Positions 27,090 through 36,672 of a stretch of DNA of 64,000 bases are shown piece by piece. The notes beneath the pieces were generated by a model, which was not told where the DNA came from, did no database searches, and saw nothing but the letters and a program-made list of their open reading frames with translations. Made by a program: the position numbers and the translations under genes. The stretch comes from Prescottella sp. R16 (lineage in GTDB: Bacteria; Actinomycetota; Actinomycetes; Mycobacteriales; Mycobacteriaceae): the NCBI RefSeq assembly GCF_030656875.1, contig NZ_CP130943.1, forward strand, positions 2,604,001 through 2,668,000, in the 5' to 3' direction. Position 1 is the first letter of the stretch. Each line of letters starts with the position of its first letter.

Positions 27090-27767
27090 CGCCCCGACCC
27101 AGTCCTGCTCGAACCAGTCCGCTGCCGCGGCGGTGAACACCGCCGCGTCCAGCCGCCCGGAGCCTTCCGGGATCCGGCCGACGAGTGGTGCGCCGGTGAC
27201 GGCGGGGAGGTCGTCGAGGTTGCAGCGGGCCGCGAGGTCCGGTGTGCCCGGCCAGGATCCGACGACGAATCCACTGCACGACACGTCGCGGGAGGCGAGG
27301 GCTTCCGCGGTGAGTGCGCAGTGGTTCAAGGTTCCGAGTCCGGCGGCCGCGACCACGACGACCGGGGCACCGAGGTCGGCGGCCACGTCACGGATCGTGA
27401 ACCCGTCGTCCCCGAGCCGCACCAGCAGTCCCCCGGCACCCTCGACCAGGACGATGTCGTGGCGGGCCTCGAGTTCCCGGACCGCCGCCACCACCTGGGC
27501 CCGGTTCAGTGGCGGCAGTCCGGCGCGGCGGGCCGCGGTGTCGGGGGCGAGCGGTTCCGGGTAGCGGGCCAGCTCGACGGTCGTGGTGACACCGGTCAGT
27601 CGCGTCACGTCGGCCAGATCGCCGGGCTCGCCGGGCGCGACACCGGTCTGTCCGGGTTTGCACACCGCGACCGAAAGCCCCTGCGCGGCAAGCACGGCCA
27701 CGAGTGCTGCGGTGACGACGGTCTTGCCGACGTCGGTGGAGGTGCCGGACACCACGAGCACGGTCAT
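27078..27767 (-). CDS. bioD: Dethiobiotin synthetase
   Basis: A 229-residue ATP-dependent enzyme that closes the ureido ring of dethiobiotin from 7,8-diaminopelargonate and CO2, the third step of the late biotin pathway. P-loop GTSTDVGKT at 8-16, conserved KPGQTG (about 37-42), and [11 protein letters not shown] (about 107-117). The length is standard. ATG overlaps the bioF stop as ATGA, so the genes are translationally coupled. bioB is not in the window. Confidence 0.95.
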   Translation of the reverse strand: MTVLVVSGTSTDVGKTVVTAALVAVLAAQGLSVAVCKPGQTGVAPGEPGDLADVTRLTGVTTTVELARYPEPLAPDTAARRAGLPPLNRAQVVAAVRELEARHDIVLVEGAGGLLVRLGDDGFTIRDVAADLGAPVVVVAAAGLGTLNHCALTAEALASRDVSCSGFVVGSWPGTPDLAARCNLDDLPAVTGAPLVGRIPEGSGRLDAAVFTAAAADWFEQDWVGALGR

Positions 27768-28927
27768 GCCGCGGCCTTCGACCGGTGCGCCTCGAGTACG
27801 TCGGTGAGGATCGATGCGATCCGCGCCATCTCGTCGGCGTCGATCGTGGCCCGGGCGGTGAGCCGCAGCCGCGACGTCCCCTCGGGGACCGACGGCGGCC
27901 GGAAGCATCCGACGTGCAGCCCCTGTTCGCGGCAGGCGACCGCGGCGTCGTACGCGACCTGTGGGTCGCCGAGGATCACCGACACCACCGCGGATTCGGG
28001 TACCGCCGCCCCGGTGATGCGGGCCAGGTCTCGGGCCCGGTCCAGGACGGCGGCGGCACGCTCGGGTTCCCGGATCAGGACTGCGAGGGCGGCGCGGGCG
28101 GCGCCGACGGCAGCCGGCGCGAGCCCGGTGTCGAAGATGAACGTGCGGGCCGCGTCGATCAGGTGCGCCCGCACCCGCTCGGACGCCAGCACCGCACCAC
28201 CCTGCGCGGCCAGGGATTTCGACAGGGTCGCGGTCACCACGATGTCCGGCTGCCCCGCCAGACCCGCCTCGTGCACCAGGCCGCGTCCGCCGTGCCCGCG
28301 CACGCCGATGCCGTGTGCCTCGTCCACGAGGAGCACGGCGCCGTGCTCGCGGCACACCCGGTGCATGTCGAGCAGGGGCGCGAGGTCGCCGTCGGCGCTG
28401 AACACCGAATCGGTGAGGACGAGGGCCCGTTCCTCGGTGCGGCCGGCGAGGGTGCGGGCCAGGAAGTCGACGTCGGCGTGCGGGGCGACGACCACCCGCG
28501 ACCGGGACAGCCGGCACGCGTCGACGAGGGACGCGTGCGATCCGGCGTCGGAGACGATCAGGCCACCCTTGCCCGAGAGTGCCGTCACCGCACCGAGGTT
28601 CGCGGCGTAACCGCTCGCGAAGACCAGGCCCGCTTCGGCGCCCACGAAGTCGGCGAGTTCGTGTTCGAGCCGGTCGTGGTCCGTGGTGGTTCCGGTGACC
28701 AGTCGCGAACCGGTCGCGCCGCCACCCCACCGCCGGACGGCGTCGACCGCACCGTCGATCACCTCGGGGTGCCGGACGAGACCCAGATAGTCGTTGGACG
28801 CGAGGTCGATCATCGGTTCCGACGGGTCCCGTGGCCGCAGTTCGCGGCGCAGCCCGGCCGTCCGCCGCTGCGTCTCGACGTCGTCCAGCCAGTCCAGTGC
28901 AGTGCCCTCGGCGCGTGTCGTACCCAC
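27764..28927 (-). CDS. bioF: 8-amino-7-oxononanoate synthase
   Basis: A PLP enzyme of about 387 residues condensing pimeloyl-thioester with alanine to give 8-amino-7-oxononanoate. Key features are [41 protein letters not shown] and the PLP lysine in [11 protein letters not shown] (about 230). The GTG at 28927 is preferred: TAGGGT (-10) lies 7 nt before it and TTGAAC (-35) 18 nt further, implying a leaderless transcript. A GTG at 28936 adds three residues. The BioQ-type palindrome covers the -35 box, so biotin-responsive repression of bioF-bioD is likely. Confidence 0.93.
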   Translation of the reverse strand: MGTTRAEGTALDWLDDVETQRRTAGLRRELRPRDPSEPMIDLASNDYLGLVRHPEVIDGAVDAVRRWGGGATGSRLVTGTTTDHDRLEHELADFVGAEAGLVFASGYAANLGAVTALSGKGGLIVSDAGSHASLVDACRLSRSRVVVAPHADVDFLARTLAGRTEERALVLTDSVFSADGDLAPLLDMHRVCREHGAVLLVDEAHGIGVRGHGGRGLVHEAGLAGQPDIVVTATLSKSLAAQGGAVLASERVRAHLIDAARTFIFDTGLAPAAVGAARAALAVLIREPERAAAVLDRARDLARITGAAVPESAVVSVILGDPQVAYDAAVACREQGLHVGCFRPPSVPEGTSRLRLTARATIDADEMARIASILTDVLEAHRSKAAA

Positions 28928-28934
28928 GCCGAGC

Positions 28935-28964
28935 ACCCTACAAGCCGACTTGAACGGCGTTCAA
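28935..28964 (-). promoter_or_regulatory. bioF-bioD promoter
   Basis: On the minus strand TTGAAC (28964-28959) and TAGGGT (28940-28935) are separated by 18 nt, and the GTG start of bioF follows 7 nt after the -10 box, the usual geometry for a leaderless actinobacterial transcript. The -35 element lies inside the BioQ-type palindrome. Confidence 0.6.
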
Positions 28965-28969
28965 GTCGG
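28945..28969. promoter_or_regulatory. BioQ-type operator upstream of bioF
   Basis: A perfect inverted repeat, CCGACTTGAAC-GGC-GTTCAAGTCGG (11-bp arms, 3-nt centre). Its core TGAAC-N3-GTTCA matches the TGAAC-N3-GTTAC type box bound by the TetR-family biotin repressor BioQ in corynebacteria and mycobacteria. It overlaps the bioF -35 box and the last codons of the upstream membrane-protein gene. Confidence 0.75.
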
Positions 28970-29404
28970 GCGTCGGCGAACCCGGAACACCCGGATGTCC
29001 AGTTCGTACGCGACCACCGCGGCGACGGCGGCGACCACGATGCTCAGCAACGGGAACGTCAGCCACGGAGACGGGGACGCCGTCCCGGACGCCGGCGGCG
29101 CGGCACTCCACGCCCACGCGAAGCATCCTCCGGCGAGCAGCGCGGTGCCGGTCGTCAGCACGGCCAGCGGCCGGTAGCCGACGTCGCGGGCGCGCATCAT
29201 CCGCCAGCCCTCCGCGTTCGCGCACGCGGCGACGAACCAGCCGATCAGCGCACCCAGCCCCGCCAGCAACGGCAGACTCGGCCACCATGCGGCCGAGTCC
29301 GCGCCGACGTACCACGCGAGCGCCGCCGTCGACCCCAGCAACAGGCCGACGACGACGAGCAGGCCGGTGACCGGGCGGGGCTGGGAGAAGGGATAACGGT
29401 CCAC
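28961..29404 (-). CDS. Four-helix membrane protein between bioA and bioF
   Basis: A 147-residue protein with four hydrophobic segments (about 13-33, 43-62, 79-98 and 108-128), short loops and a basic C-terminus, ending RVFRVRRRPT. It may correspond to the DUF2567-type membrane proteins found near biotin genes in mycobacteria, but this is not certain. Start GTG 29404 is tentative; no clear ribosome site precedes it. Located between bioA and bioF on the same strand, so a link with biotin or precursor handling is possible by context only. Confidence 0.6.
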   Translation of the reverse strand: MDRYPFSQPRPVTGLLVVVGLLLGSTAALAWYVGADSAAWWPSLPLLAGLGALIGWFVAACANAEGWRMMRARDVGYRPLAVLTTGTALLAGGCFAWAWSAAPPASGTASPSPWLTFPLLSIVVAAVAAVVAYELDIRVFRVRRRPT

Positions 29405-29451
29405 TCCCCGAAGGTAGCGACGCAGATCACACTCCGTGCCGGTTTCGCGGA

Positions 29452-30768
29452 CTATCCCGCCTGGCTGCGAGCTGCCGCGACCATGCCGGCGGCGATCCGG
29501 TCGACGTCGTCGGGGGTGCACACGTACGGCGGCATCGCGTAGATCAGATTTCGGAACGGCCGCAACCACACACCGGCGTCGACGGCCGCATCGGTCGCGG
29601 TCTGCATGTCGACGGGCTCGGCGAGCTCGATCACCCCGATGGCGCCGAGTACCCGGACGTCGACGACGCCGGGCAGGTCGCGGGCCGCGGCCAGACCGTG
29701 TTCCAGGCGCGCGTTGACCATCGCGACCTCGGACCGCCAGTCCCGTGACAGCAGCAGCTGCACGGCTGCGACCGCGACAGCACAGGCCATCGGATTGCCC
29801 ATGAACGTGGGCCCGTGCATGACGCCGCCGCCCTCCCCCGCGCTGATCGTCTCGGCGACCGCCGTGGTGCACAGCGTGGCGGCCAGGGTGAGGTAGCCGC
29901 CGGTGAGCGCCTTCCCGACGCACATGACGTCCGGCGACACCCCGGCATGGTCGGCGGCGAACAGTTCCCCGGTGCGCCCGAAGCCGGTGGCGACCTCGTC
30001 GAACACCAGCAGCAGATCGTGCTCGTCGCACATGCGACGCAGCTCGCGCAGGTACCGCGGATCGTGGAAGCGCATGCCCCCGGCGCCCTGGACGACCGGT
30101 TCGACGATCACCGCCGCCAGCTCGTCACGGTGCGCGAGCAGGAGACGCTCGAACTCGACGACGTACCCGGGATCGAAGTCGCGGGGCGGGGCGGGCGCGA
30201 ACACCTGCCGGGCCAGGACGTCGGTCCACATCGTGTGCATGCCGCCGTCCGGATCACACACGCTCATCGGCGCGAACGTGTCGCCGTGGTAGCCGCCGCG
30301 CCACGTCAGCAACCGGTGCTTGCCCGGCCGGCCCTGCGCCCGCCAGAACTGCAGGCACATCTTCACGGCCACCTCGACCGAGACGGATCCGGAGTCGGCG
30401 AGGAACACCTTGTCGAGGCCGGCCGGGGTGACGTCGACCAGCAGCTGCGCGAGCCGGGCGGCGGGCGCGTGGGTGAGCCCGCCGAACATCACGTGACTCA
30501 TCCGGCCCAGCTGGTCGGTGACCGCGGCGTCGAGCACCGGATGCCGGTAGCCGTGCACCGCCGACCACCACGAACTCATGCCGTCGACCAGCTCCGTCCC
30601 GTCGGCGAGCGTGAGCCGGGTGCCACGCGCGGACTCGACGACCAGTGGCGTCGTCGACGCCGGAAAAGCACCGTACGGGTGCCACAGATGGTCGGCGTCG
30701 AGTTCGAGGATGCGGTCGGAGGGCAGCTGCTGGAGGTTCACGCGGCCCGACTGTAGGCGTTCGGTCAT
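29452..30768 (-). CDS. bioA: Adenosylmethionine-8-amino-7-oxononanoate aminotransferase
   Basis: A 438-residue class III PLP aminotransferase converting 8-amino-7-oxononanoate to 7,8-diaminopelargonate with SAM as amino donor. Signatures: [10 protein letters not shown] near the N-terminus (BioA type), [48 protein letters not shown], the [12 protein letters not shown] block and the PLP Lys in [13 protein letters not shown] 30768 is used; a GTG eight codons later is possible and neither has a strong ribosome site. First gene of the biotin block; divergent from the acyltransferase gene. Confidence 0.93.
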   Translation of the reverse strand: MTERLQSGRVNLQQLPSDRILELDADHLWHPYGAFPASTTPLVVESARGTRLTLADGTELVDGMSSWWSAVHGYRHPVLDAAVTDQLGRMSHVMFGGLTHAPAARLAQLLVDVTPAGLDKVFLADSGSVSVEVAVKMCLQFWRAQGRPGKHRLLTWRGGYHGDTFAPMSVCDPDGGMHTMWTDVLARQVFAPAPPRDFDPGYVVEFERLLLAHRDELAAVIVEPVVQGAGGMRFHDPRYLRELRRMCDEHDLLLVFDEVATGFGRTGELFAADHAGVSPDVMCVGKALTGGYLTLAATLCTTAVAETISAGEGGGVMHGPTFMGNPMACAVAVAAVQLLLSRDWRSEVAMVNARLEHGLAAARDLPGVVDVRVLGAIGVIELAEPVDMQTATDAAVDAGVWLRPFRNLIYAMPPYVCTPDDVDRIAAGMVAAARSQAG

Positions 30769-30829
30769 CCGACAGAGTCGACAGGTAGCGTGGGATCGCC
30801 GTCCGCCCCAGCCCGCCCGAGAGGAACGT

Positions 30830-32893
30830 GTGTCCAGCAACACCACCGCCCTCTCCCCCGGCCGGCTGCCCACGACGACGCACGCCCCCACCGTCTACCG
30901 GCACGACCTGGACGGGTTGCGCGGTCTCGCGATCGGCCTCGTGGTCGTGTACCACGTGTGGTTCGGGCGGGTGTCCGGCGGCGTCGACATCTTCCTCACG
31001 CTGTCCGGGTTCTTCTTCGTCGGATCCCTCCTCCGGGCCGCCGAATCACCGCACCCGCTCGACCCGGTTCCCGTCGTGCGCCGCGTCGCCCGCCGGTTGC
31101 TGCCCCCACTCGTCCCGGTGCTCGTCGCGGTCGCCGTGTTCACGCTCGTCCGGCATCCCGCGACCGCCTGGTACGAGGCGGCGAAACAGTCGACGGCGTC
31201 GATCACGTTCCTCCAGAACTGGCATCTCGCGGACACGGCGAGCGACTATCTGGCGGCGGACCCGTCGGTCAGCCCGCTGCAGCACCTGTGGTCGATCGCG
31301 GTCCAGGGCCAGTTCTACGTCGCGGCCCTCGTCGTCGTGTTCGGGGCGGCGTGGCTGCTGCGGTCCCGTGGACGATCGGTACGCGGCCCCCTCACGCTCC
31401 TGCTCGCGGTGCTCGCCGCCGCATCCCTCGCGTACGCGGCCACCAGCGACACGCCACAGACCTGGCTGTACTACGACAGCGGCGCCCGGGCGTGGGAACT
31501 GCTGGCAGGCGGGCTCCTCGCATGTGCCGCCCCGTGGTTGCGGGTACCAGGACCACTACGGACCGTGCTGGCCGCGACCGGCCTGCTGATCGTGTTCGCG
31601 TGCGGGGCGCTCCTCGACGGCCGGGACCAGTTCCCCGGCCCGTGGGCGCTCGTCCCGGTGGGGGCCGCGATCGCCGTCGTCGTGGCCGGCGCCGGAAACC
31701 CACAGACCCCGAACCCGGTCTCCCGACTGCTCGCGACCCGACCGCTGATCCGGCTCGGATCGATCGCCTACGCGCTGTATCTGTGGCACTGGCCGCTGCT
31801 GATCGGCTACCTCGTCGTCCAGGACGAACCCCATGCCGGGCCGCTCGCGGGGCTCGCCGTGATCGCGGTGTCCCTCGTGCTCGCGGAGGCGACCACCCGG
31901 CTGATCGAGACACCGATCCGGCGCCCGTCCGGGACGGGACGCACCCGAACCGCCCTGATCACGATCGTGTCCGTGCTCGCCGTGACACTCACCTCCGGCA
32001 CCGTCGCCTGGACCCGGTACATCGACCACCAGTCCGCACGACTCGAACATCCGGCCGACCTCGATCCGCGCACCCACCCCGGCGCCGCCGCGCTGCACTC
32101 GGACATCGACGTCCCCCACGCCGGGGAGCAGCCCTCCCGGTACGTCGCCCACTCCGACCTGCCCGCCCCCACCCTCGACGACTGCATGTCGCAGCCCGGG
32201 GACACCGACCCGCTCACCTGCACGTACGGCGACCCCGAGTCCGCCCGCAGCATCGCCCTCGTCGGCAGCTCCCACGCCGAACACTGGCTACCCGCCCTCG
32301 ACGTCGTCGGCCGACGGCAGGGGTTCCGGGTGGAGACGTTCCTCAAGGTGGGATGCCCGGCCGTGCTGCCACCCGCCCCGGACGCCGACGTCGGAGAATG
32401 CGAGCAGTGGACGGCCGAGGTCGTCGACGCGTTGGACGACACCCGCCCCGACCTCGTGTTCAGCACCTCCACCCGGCCGCGCCCCGACGCCCCCGGCGAC
32501 TACACCCCCGACACCTACCTCGCACTGTGGCAGGCGCTGGCCGACCGGGACCTGCCCCTCGTCGGGATCCGCGACACCCCGTGGCTCGAGCACGACGGTG
32601 TCCCGTACCGGGCCGCGGACTGTCTCGCGACCCGCGGCGAGGACGCCGGCACGTGCGGCATCGACCGCGGCCTCGTCCTGGCCGACGTCGACCCCGCACG
32701 GACAGCGGCCGAGGACTACGCCAACGTCCAGACGATCGACCTGTCCGACGCCGTCTGCCGGGCCGACCGCTGTCGCGTGGTCGAAGGAAACGTGCTGATC
32801 TACCGGGACTCGAACCATCTCACCGCGTCGTACGTGCGGACCCTCGCACCGGATCTGGAACGCGAACTGGGGGCCGCGAGCGGATGGTGGTGA
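30830..32893 (+). CDS. Membrane acyltransferase 3 with C-terminal SGNH domain
   Basis: A 687-residue OafA/YrhL-type protein that probably O-acylates a cell-envelope glycan. The N-terminal membrane domain (about 1-400) starts with [13 protein letters not shown] and contains the conserved [13 protein letters not shown]; about ten helices follow and [12 protein letters not shown] marks the end of the family core. The extracytoplasmic C-terminal SGNH domain has SSHAEHW (nucleophile Ser, about 481) and a final DSNHLTASY with Asp/His. GTG 30830 has GAGAGG at good spacing. Donor and acceptor are unknown. Convergent with the peptidase gene, 9 bp apart. Confidence 0.9.
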   Translation: MSSNTTALSPGRLPTTTHAPTVYRHDLDGLRGLAIGLVVVYHVWFGRVSGGVDIFLTLSGFFFVGSLLRAAESPHPLDPVPVVRRVARRLLPPLVPVLVAVAVFTLVRHPATAWYEAAKQSTASITFLQNWHLADTASDYLAADPSVSPLQHLWSIAVQGQFYVAALVVVFGAAWLLRSRGRSVRGPLTLLLAVLAAASLAYAATSDTPQTWLYYDSGARAWELLAGGLLACAAPWLRVPGPLRTVLAATGLLIVFACGALLDGRDQFPGPWALVPVGAAIAVVVAGAGNPQTPNPVSRLLATRPLIRLGSIAYALYLWHWPLLIGYLVVQDEPHAGPLAGLAVIAVSLVLAEATTRLIETPIRRPSGTGRTRTALITIVSVLAVTLTSGTVAWTRYIDHQSARLEHPADLDPRTHPGAAALHSDIDVPHAGEQPSRYVAHSDLPAPTLDDCMSQPGDTDPLTCTYGDPESARSIALVGSSHAEHWLPALDVVGRRQGFRVETFLKVGCPAVLPPAPDADVGECEQWTAEVVDALDDTRPDLVFSTSTRPRPDAPGDYTPDTYLALWQALADRDLPLVGIRDTPWLEHDGVPYRAADCLATRGEDAGTCGIDRGLVLADVDPARTAAEDYANVQTIDLSDAVCRADRCRVVEGNVLIYRDSNHLTASYVRTLAPDLERELGAASGWW

Positions 32894-32902
32894 CGGCCGC
32901 TG

Positions 32903-34513
32903 CTACAGCGGCGCCGTGACCGGTGCCTCCGGTGCGTGCGTGACGTCGGTGGCGCCCGTCGTCAGATAGTCGACGATCGCGGTGTCGACGACGGTGTTGC
33001 CGCCCTGGATCGCGGCCCCGTGGTCGCCGCCCTCGACGGTGACGACGTGCGCGCCCATCGCCTCGGCCAGGCGCATGCCGCCTGCGTACGGGGTCTGCGG
33101 GTCACGCAGGCCCTGCAGGACGAGCGGCGGCGTCCCGAGCGCCGCACCGGACGGTGCCGGGACGGTGGTCACCGGGGGTGCGCCCGCGCACGACGCGCCC
33201 GCGCTGAAGCCGTAGCCGATCGACTCGAACAGGTCGCCGGTGACGAAGTTCGAGAACAGCCAGCCGGGGATCCGGTCCGGCCGCGCCGCCACCGCGTTCT
33301 CGTTGCACAGGACCAGCGCCTGCATCAGCTGTGCCGACACGATCATGTCGAGGGTGGTCTCGTCGGGCTGCGACTGCGGCAGCTCGTCGAGCCCGTCCCG
33401 GATCACCCGTGCGATCGTCGGCCAGCTGTTGCGGGCCGGCAGCACCTGACGGGTGAACAGGTACAGGCTCGACGCCGACTGGGTGTGCGACGGATCGAGC
33501 AGCCGGCGCACGAACGCCTCGAACTGCACGCGGGCCGGGCCGGTGAGGTCCACGCCCGCCCGATAGGCGTCGGCGATCGACGCGAGTGCGGGCGGCACGT
33601 CCCCGATCTGCGCGGGCGGTGGCGCGAGCGTCGGATTGCCGCCGGCCTCCTCCACGATCCGGTCCGACCAGCGCTGGTACACCTGCAGCGGCGTCGTGCC
33701 CAGACCGTAGACGTCGTCGTGGGCGGCGATCCAGTCCATGAGGTCGTAGAAGCGGCCCTTGTAGCCGTCGTTCTGCTGCCACAGAACCTCGTTCCACAGC
33801 CAGCCGCGGTCCACCGCCGAGTCGAGGACCATCCGGCCGGTGTGCTGCGGGAACAGCGTCGCGTACGTCGATGCGAGCGTGGTGCCGTAGGACAGTCCGT
33901 AGACGTCGATCCGGTCCTCGCCGAGCGCCCGTCGCACGGCGTCCCAGTCGCGGGCGGTGTTCTCCGTGGTCAGGTGCGCGGTGGCACCGGGGTTCGCCCC
34001 GTCGCACGCGAGCCGGGTTGCGCCACCGGCGAATCCGGCGCCGATCGCGGTCATGATCTCCGGGGTGAGCGCGCACTCGGGGGCACCCGCGTGCGGCAGG
34101 CCGCGCGGCTGCACACCGATCACGTCCCACTGCTGCCGCACCTGCTCCGGAAGCGCCTGCGCCAGCATGGAGTTCGATGCGATCGCATCACCACCGGGGC
34201 CGCCCGGGTTGGTGAACAGGACACCGCGGCGCGCCGACGAGTCCTCCGCGCGGTGCCGCGTGACGAGCACGTCGATCGTTCCGGCGTCGACGTTGCCGTG
34301 GTCGCGCGGCACCGTGACCGTCGCACAGTCCTCGGTCGCCGCGTCGAGTTCGTATTCGGCCGGGCACGCCGCCCAATCGAGTCCCTCGGCTGCCGACGCC
34401 GAAGAGGCTGCGCCGGAAGCGAATCCGACGGCCATCCCGACCGTCAACACCCCCGACCCGATCCGCTTGCCCACCGAACGCCGTGCACCACTGCCATTCC
34501 CCGGAATACTCAC
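32903..34513 (-). CDS. Secreted alpha/beta-hydrolase, S33 tripeptidyl aminopeptidase type
   Basis: A 536-residue exported serine hydrolase. Signal peptide about 1-41 ending ASSASA-AEG. Oxyanion-hole FTNPGGPGGD, nucleophile elbow GLSYGT (Ser about 203), acid residue in LQGLRDPQTPY and His in GGDHGA near the C-terminus, as in SlpD/TAP-type tripeptidyl aminopeptidases of actinobacteria. Several Cys in the mature part could form disulfides. It probably trims peptides outside the cell; esterase activity is an alternative. Monocistronic by position, between convergent and co-directional neighbours. Confidence 0.88.
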   Translation of the reverse strand: MSIPGNGSGARRSVGKRIGSGVLTVGMAVGFASGAASSASAAEGLDWAACPAEYELDAATEDCATVTVPRDHGNVDAGTIDVLVTRHRAEDSSARRGVLFTNPGGPGGDAIASNSMLAQALPEQVRQQWDVIGVQPRGLPHAGAPECALTPEIMTAIGAGFAGGATRLACDGANPGATAHLTTENTARDWDAVRRALGEDRIDVYGLSYGTTLASTYATLFPQHTGRMVLDSAVDRGWLWNEVLWQQNDGYKGRFYDLMDWIAAHDDVYGLGTTPLQVYQRWSDRIVEEAGGNPTLAPPPAQIGDVPPALASIADAYRAGVDLTGPARVQFEAFVRRLLDPSHTQSASSLYLFTRQVLPARNSWPTIARVIRDGLDELPQSQPDETTLDMIVSAQLMQALVLCNENAVAARPDRIPGWLFSNFVTGDLFESIGYGFSAGASCAGAPPVTTVPAPSGAALGTPPLVLQGLRDPQTPYAGGMRLAEAMGAHVVTVEGGDHGAAIQGGNTVVDTAIVDYLTTGATDVTHAPEAPVTAPL

Positions 34514-34556
34514 AAAGACGACAGTAGTGCAGGGCGTTCGGCACTGCCCGCCACAG

Positions 34557-35804
34557 TCAGTGCGCGACCGGGCAACCCCCGCCGTAGTCGACGCGCAGTT
34601 CCTTGATGCCGTTGATCCACCCCGATCGCAGCCGTCGCGGATCGCCGAGCTGCGTGATGTCCGGAATACGGTCGGCGATCGCGTCGAACATCAGCTGGAT
34701 CTCCATCCGGGCCAGGTTCGCGCCGATACAGAAGTGGGCGCCCGTGCCACCGAAACTGAGGTGGTCGTTGTCGGTGCGGGTGATGTCGAACGTCAGCGGA
34801 TCCTCGAAGACGTCCTCGTCGAAGTTGGCGGACGCGTAGAACATCACGACCCGGTCGCCCTTGCGGATCTGCTGCCCGCCGAGTTCGGTGTCCACCAGTG
34901 CCGTCCGCTGGAATCCGACGACCGGGCTGGCCCAGCGGATGATCTCGTCGACCGCACTGCCCGGACGCTCCCGCCGGTAGAGTTCCCACTGGTCGGGGTT
35001 GTCCATGAACGCCATGATGCCGTGCGTGATCGCATTGCGGGTCGTCTCGTTCCCGGCCACGGCGAGCAGCAGCACGAAGAAACCGAAGTCCTCCGAACTC
35101 AGCCCGTCCCCGTCGACGTCGGCCTCCACGAGCGTCGTGAGAATGTCCTTCGCGGGACACTTCCGGCGATCCTCGGCCATCGCATACGAGTACGCGAGGA
35201 TCTCGGTGGATGCGGTCACCGACTCCTGCGCGAACTCCGGATCGTCGTAGCCCATCATCTGATTCGACCAGTGGAAAATCTTGTGGCGGTCCTCCTGCGG
35301 CACGCCGATCAGCTCCGCGATCGCCTGCAACGGCAACTCCGACGCGACCTGCTCGACGAAGTCACCGGTCCCGGCCGCCGCAGCCGCCGCGACGATCTTC
35401 TCGGCCCGCTCCTTCAACGCCGGCCGCAGACTCTGCACCGCGCGGGGCGTGAACCCGCGGGCCACGATCTTGCGGAGCTTGGCATGTTCGGGGCCGTCCT
35501 TGTTGATGAGGAGGAACCGCATCATCTCGACGGTTTCGCGGGGCGTGTCGTCCGCGAACCGAGCGATCGCCGTGTTCTCCCACGTCGAGAAGACGTCGCT
35601 GTTACGGGAAACCTCTTTGACGTCCTCGTGCCGGGTGACCGCCCAGTAGCCCTCGTCGGCGAACCCGCCCTTCGTCGGCGGCTGCGCCACCCAGTGCACC
35701 GGCGCCGACCGCCGCAGGGCCGCGAACTCCTCCCGAGGAAGCCGCTGCTCGTACACGTCGGGATCGGTGAAATCGAAGCCGTCGGGAACACCGGGAACTG
35801 CCAT
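34557..35804 (-). CDS. Cytochrome P450, CYP125-type
   Basis: A 415-residue soluble P450 with strong resemblance along its length to CYP125, the steroid/sterol side-chain C26(27)-hydroxylase of Mycobacterium and Rhodococcus. Examples are FDFTDPDVYEQRLP at the N-terminus, the I-helix VAGNETTRNAITHG, the E-x-x-R region DEIIRWASP and the heme loop FGGTGAHFCIGANLAR (Cys about 358), ending CPVAH. GAGAGGG precedes ATG 35804 by 8 nt. No other sterol-degradation genes and no KstR-like box are visible nearby, so its substrate may be a sterol or another branched alkyl chain. Redox partners are not encoded here. Confidence 0.9.
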   Translation of the reverse strand: MAVPGVPDGFDFTDPDVYEQRLPREEFAALRRSAPVHWVAQPPTKGGFADEGYWAVTRHEDVKEVSRNSDVFSTWENTAIARFADDTPRETVEMMRFLLINKDGPEHAKLRKIVARGFTPRAVQSLRPALKERAEKIVAAAAAAGTGDFVEQVASELPLQAIAELIGVPQEDRHKIFHWSNQMMGYDDPEFAQESVTASTEILAYSYAMAEDRRKCPAKDILTTLVEADVDGDGLSSEDFGFFVLLLAVAGNETTRNAITHGIMAFMDNPDQWELYRRERPGSAVDEIIRWASPVVGFQRTALVDTELGGQQIRKGDRVVMFYASANFDEDVFEDPLTFDITRTDNDHLSFGGTGAHFCIGANLARMEIQLMFDAIADRIPDITQLGDPRRLRSGWINGIKELRVDYGGGCPVAH

Positions 35805-35938
35805 GTCGCACACCCTCTCTCGGAAATCGCCACCTGCGCATGCCATCGTCACACGGAGCGCGGCGCGGCCGCTTGGCCGATCGGCACAGCTCGGGAGCCG
35901 CCGCTTGTGCTCCGCGCACAGAGTGCGACGCTTGTTCC

Positions 35939-36631
35939 GTGTCGCCACTTCTCGATGACCGTCTCGTCCACGCCTCGCTCACGGGTAGTCACGCCCACCT
36001 GGCACGCACCGCCGGCCGCGCCGCCGTCTACGCCCCCGAGGTGGCGACCTTCTGCGCGGTACCCGCCGATGCGACGGCCGACGACTGGGACGACCTGGCA
36101 CGTCTGCTCGGCAGCGGCGGGTTCGCCGACCTGTTCGACTGCCCGAGCCTGCCGCCCGCGCACTGGCAGCCGGTGTTCCGGGTCGACGGCCTCCGCATGG
36201 TGGGTCCGGCCACGTCGCCGCCCGTGCCGGAGCTCGCACCCGGCCGCGCCCTGGTCGAACTCGGCCCCGACGACCGGGCGGACATGCTCGAGCTCGTCGA
36301 TGCGACCCGTCCCGGCCCCTTCTGGCCCCGCACCCCCGAACTCGGCACCTACCTCGGGATCCGCGAGCACGGCACTCTGGTCGCGATGGCCGGTGAACGC
36401 CTGCGTCCACCCGGATGGACCGAGATCAGTGCCGTCTGCACCGCGCCGGACGCGCGCGGGCAGGGCCATGCCGCCCACCTCGTCCGCGCCCTCGCCGGAC
36501 GGATCACCGCGCGCGGCGATCGGCCGTTCCTGCACGTCGTCGACACCAACACCACCGCGATCGACCTGTACACCCGGCTCGGCTTCCGCGTCGACCGCCC
36601 CGTGACGTTCCGCGGCTTCCGCGTGCCGTGA
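35939..36631 (+). CDS. GNAT-family N-acetyltransferase
   Basis: A 230-residue GNAT with the fold in its C-terminal half: EISAVCTAPDARGQGHAAHLVRAL (acetyl-CoA motif A, RGQGHA at about 172-177) and a final LYTRLGFRVDRPVTFRGF. The N-terminal 100 residues are a variable extension, as in FR47-like members. GTG 35939 gives the shortest frame keeping the whole domain. Divergent from the CYP125 gene with about 130 bp between them; no dyad stood out there. Substrate unknown. Confidence 0.8.
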   Translation: MSPLLDDRLVHASLTGSHAHLARTAGRAAVYAPEVATFCAVPADATADDWDDLARLLGSGGFADLFDCPSLPPAHWQPVFRVDGLRMVGPATSPPVPELAPGRALVELGPDDRADMLELVDATRPGPFWPRTPELGTYLGIREHGTLVAMAGERLRPPGWTEISAVCTAPDARGQGHAAHLVRALAGRITARGDRPFLHVVDTNTTAIDLYTRLGFRVDRPVTFRGFRVP

Positions 36632-36672
36632 CCGGCGTCGGCCGTCGCGGGCAACGGGCCCGGGAGGGCCGG

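Noticed and set aside
27321..29542. Long plus-strand frames opposite bioF and bioD
   Set aside because: Antisense shadows of clear biotin genes; no motifs.
32896..32912. GCCGCTG-CTA-CAGCGGC hairpin between the acyltransferase and peptidase genes
   Set aside because: Only 7-bp arms overlapping a stop codon in GC-rich DNA; too weak to list as a terminator.
32936..36605. Long plus-strand frames opposite the peptidase and P450 genes
   Set aside because: Shadows of strongly conserved minus-strand proteins; the true GNAT gene lies in a different frame.
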